Below, piece by piece: positions 60,401 to 64,000 of a stretch of 64,000 nt of DNA. Each line of letters starts with the position of its first letter. Positions within the stretch are counted from its first letter, which is position 1. Both the position numbers and the translations under genes were made by a program. Origin of the DNA: Taenia hydatigena (Eukaryota > Platyhelminthes > Cestoda > Cyclophyllidea > Taeniidae); contig JADWOT020000004.1 of assembly GCA_036345935.2 (NCBI GenBank), positions 3,710,418 through 3,774,417 of the forward strand, given 5' to 3'. The notes beneath the pieces were generated by a model. The model was not told the DNA's origin, searched no databases, and was given only the letters and a program-made list of their open reading frames with translations.

Positions 60401-63400
60401 AACCAGGCTAGGGTGATGATTGCCCACGTAAAGAAGGTATAAAGTAATGCTTGCTTGGCCTACCCAATGAGAGTGCGAAGACGAGGCATTACGTGTCAAC
60501 AAAAAGCAAAACTTGCATTTTCAACAGCTGCTCACAGTCCGATTGCCAATGAATTTGGGTTATTACAACTTCATCCTGTACAGCATTCACGGTATAAGGC
60601 AGCTGAAATCAGGAGGGAACACTGGGTGGTGATGCATGTGTCATGACACTGCAAGGAAAGGTCTTACAGCAGAGGATGATGCACAGACTGATAAACATTT
60701 GTAGAAGTGTTACCGATTCGTCTCGTCTCCAACTTTCTCATTGCTCGTCCTGCGCTGCGACTACTTAAGTTCCGCTTATAAAAGGTAGAGGCAAACTTAT
60801 AGGTGGTCTTTGGTGTCTAATATAAGGCGAATTATAAAAACCTTGATTCTACCTACCATTAGATCTCTTTCAATCCCAAGTGCACAGTGATGATTTTGAT
60901 CAAACAAACCATGAAAATGGGCACATTGGATTGTTTGCCCTTCGTGATAAGAATCCAACTATGCGAGACAAAATCGGGGATCACTTTTATTCCTGCACAT
61001 ATCGCAGACCGTCTATACGCCATCTCATGAGGAAATCTTGTAACGCACAAATAAACTGGCAAAAGTGTGTCATGATTTCAGCACTCTTGAAAAGTTTGTC
61101 GGACGTTCACGCGATTCTTGGTTAAATTTGTTGCTATAACTTGTGGTAGCTTAACATTAGAGGAATTGAAGAATGCATCTAACTGTTGACTTGTGGGCAC
61201 CATCAAGCACATCAGCAATGCGTTGGTCAGCCAGGCAGCCTGCTAGTAGTTTGCCTGTAGGCGGGTCAATCGATATGTTTATCTGGCCATAATAAACACA
61301 GGATGTCGCCAATGATTGCAATAATTGGATAATCAACACTAGTGGACACAAAAGAAGGCGATTAATTGCGCAGTGGATTTTTGGCATAATTCTTTGGGAA
61401 TTAGGTCCCGATCACTCCCATTGGTAGATGAAGGTGGGCTTTAAGAGCCATCGACGTGTCACCTCTCACCGTAGATTGTAGACGGACTTTTGACAGAAGT
61501 GAATGCCTTATTCGAGTGTGGCGAAACAAAGGTATGTTCGGTTATTTTGCACTTGAAGTGCGCGTATCGGGTCACAGGCAGAATCGCTCAAGGCAGTTTT
61601 CCCGCTGAGAATCAGGCAAGCATAACGGAGGCATCAGTCATCTCTGTGCAGTAGACAACGTTACACGAATCGCTCCAATGCAAAATTTTTGTCTTGATGT
61701 CTGGAACAGACACCGCCAAAAGAACACTTGGTAAAGCGATGTCAACAATCCGTACTTGACAATAACATGTGACATTTACTTGTTACGTGATGTAGGCTGT
61801 CACACTGGCTGAATTACCAAAATGCATGCGACAGGGATGAGACGAGCGGAACTTCTTGGCGACTGAGGATGCTGCAAAGGCTCACGCACCATCGCTGGCA
61901 GCAGGAGTAAGTGTCATTCTCTAACGTTCAATCACCCAATGCTTGCCACTTTTGCTTTATGGCAGCATTGATGCGCATGTAATTTGTGCAGCATTTCACA
62001 TAAACTTCGTGGATGAGTTGGCACAAAATCAAAACCCAATGCAGTCTTGATCACAGCCTCGCAGTCCGCTCCTTCCGAGGCTATGAAGGCAGAGTTAAGA
62101 GCAAGATGCACTGAAACTGGCATAGTGTGCAGAAGGATTCCTTTAACATGGCATCTTTCGCAGCAAAAAGTGCTTTGCTCTCGACCTCAATCCCTACCAA
62201 ATGGATTTCGAAACACAAACGGCCAATAAGAAATTCTGTTAAGAACATTTCTGCATTTAAAAATAAAGCCGAACACCTAAGGATTCGACTGCTATCATGA
62301 ATCAGCTGCAATCCATCTCGCATTTGATATTTTCATTACAATCCATGACGCGATTGCCAATTTAAAGGTTGCACTCAATCTTCTCCCTAAACCCTACTAT
62401 CAGTGGTGCAATTCTTGAAGCATGAAGATTTATCATCAACGTTGTTTGCTGGTGGCTGGACAGGCGTCTGCGTCTTGAGCTTGGAACATGGACAGATGGC
62501 TGAAACATATACTAGGAGTATGTTTAATTCTTTCTTTGGAAAAGCGTCGATCATCCTCTTGGTAAGCAATGTAGTGAAAAAGCTGGGACCAATTTAACGC
62601 CAAAAAATTAGTTGCGCTTCTAAGCATAAATGCTACCTAGGGACACTGCGTAGACCTGTATGTTATCAGGGTGCGCTAAAGAGGTGAAGCTCAGCTTTTC
62701 ATCAACGAGACTACCCAGAGCTGGATTTGCATGGAGCAGAATTGCAAAGTCTGCCACGGATGCAAAGAAATGCATGCCATCTTCAGCGTTCAAATATAAT
62801 TACCTAAGCGAATCTCAGGTGCCACCACAGAATCACTAAGGAATACATTATGTCGGATGACCTTACTACAATGCAATGCAAAACTGACACTGTAGCATTT
62901 ATTCAGTCGCGGTTTCACGCCGCGCCCCTTCACAACCGTTTATTGAGGTTATAAGGCATTTCGCCGCATATCCTCGTAGAGCATAAGGAAACATTTACAG
63001 CATTTATAAGTCACTAAAAGGGATCCTTGTTAGTTGATAAAATGCATTAAGTAGCTCATTAGCATTGTGTTGTGCGCTACTTGAATGCTTATCTGTTCCA
63101 TTGAAGGCAGTAATTGACCCACCCACGGGTATATGTGCTGTCTATTCTAGTCCAACTGGTTATTTAATGGCAAGGTTCTCACAATTTCTTTTCATACTTG
63201 GTTTCCTCGGAGCAGGATCTTGATTGTTTTGGTTATTTCTAAGTGTACAAACATGCCGAAAGGCGTTATACATTGACCATTTGCATCTTTAACCTCTAAT
63301 CGATGGAAAAGGTGTTAAGCACAATACACTTTCTAAATATGAAGGTGTTATCTTGAGAAAACCGCAATGCCAGGTTCAGTGCTCCTCGTTCTTATCTGTC

Positions 63401-64000
63401 TTTACAGCCCTGAAATAAAAAGACTAACTAGCTAGTGACCCAGATAATGTGGGAATGAATTTTCCCGTCTAGTAAACATGAACTTCGTACTTGCAGACGT
63501 CATCTCGCTTGAATTGCAAATTTGGACCACCATGCACCGCAACTGTTGTAGGTAGCAAAACCAAATCTTTGGCTAGAATTGCACTCCTTGCATTGCAACT
63601 TCGCAGACATTCTCGCTTGTCGCTCTCGCCATTTGGTACCACAAACCTGACGACAACAAGCGAAACGTTAAATAGTCGCCGCAACGCATGCTTCATTATT
63701 TCGCACTTCGCCTGGGGATTCGAAGATTCACCTTACTAATGGCGGTTTTTCGATAAGACGCACTTACTTTAGAGGGCCTTAAACAAGTCCATTTCTTGTT
63801 ACCTCTCCACAGGTCAAGGAAGATGTGGCGCTGCTCATGTATCCCCACCCTCTTCCAAGGCAGGACATGCTTGTTTCTGTGTCTGCTTTTATTCATCCAA
63901 CGCGCTTGAGGACAGGCGGTAGGCAGTGGGAACTGCTGATGGGTTGAAATGACTGCAGGTCCATCCATCTAACCTAGCTCATTCTGGTTGCAAATCGTAT
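57460..64000. other. No supported feature
   Basis: There are short frames only. A 61-codon frame at 59,989-60,174 (+), with a Thr/Ala-rich stretch, is not alignable to anything else in the window. I found no RNA gene, terminal repeats or recognisable protein motif here. Confidence 0.5.

Noticed and set aside
1..64000. CRISPR arrays, prokaryotic operons or phage modules
   Set aside because: There are no regularly spaced direct repeats, no long co-directional frames and no Shine-Dalgarno patterns. Exon and intron signals and the LTR element point to a eukaryote.

Overview
The window reads as non-coding nuclear DNA from an animal, most likely a flatworm and possibly a taeniid tapeworm. No open frame exceeds about 230 codons. 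There are no operons or ribosome-binding-site patterns, and short exon-like blocks are bounded by GT...AG splice signals. The taeniid suggestion rests mainly on one 0.9-kb element at 41,286-42,186. It has the full architecture of a terminal-repeat retrotransposon in miniature (TRIM), a class I recall being described from Echinococcus and Taenia as Ta-TRIMs. Host assignment is an inference. I found no gene that I believe is intact.

Layout. (1) 1-14,820: no feature I can support. (2) 14,830-25,000: decayed, intron-containing pieces of a gene resembling CNOT2 (the NOT2 subunit of the CCR4-NOT deadenylase complex) at 14,830-16,600 (-), 22,590-23,200 (-) and 24,440-24,615 (+). A dispersed repeat, Fam-1, lies at 17,196 and 21,085. 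(3) 26,380-41,045: a very large imperfect inverted duplication. The left arm is about 26,380-28,480 and the right arm about 41,045-38,800. The spacer holds further copies of part of the arm (Fam-2) and an inverted pair of a 230-bp module (Fam-3). (4) 41,286-42,186: the TRIM, with 186-bp LTRs, a PBS, a polypurine tract and a short target-site duplication. (5) 47,300-52,660: two more CNOT2-like copies (+), a probable 5' fragment (-) and two oppositely oriented Fam-1 copies, giving a mirrored arrangement centred near 50.6 kb. (6) 54,750-57,450: Fam-4, Fam-1 and the Fam-1 tail module. The rest is unannotated intergenic sequence.

The main result is the CNOT2-like family. Copies share intron positions and similar intron lengths, and intron sequence is as recognisable between copies as exon sequence. 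They therefore spread by DNA-level (segmental) duplication, not by retrocopying. Different copies carry different broken splice sites, stops and frameshifts, so I call all of them pseudogenes. The inverted 26-41 kb duplication looks like the same process acting on another, unrecognised intron-containing locus. The TRIM has far more similar LTRs (about 92%) than the arms have to each other, so it is probably a later insertion.

All alignments were made by eye. Boundaries of diverged repeats are good to about 20-50 bp, and identity figures are approximate unless a count is given.
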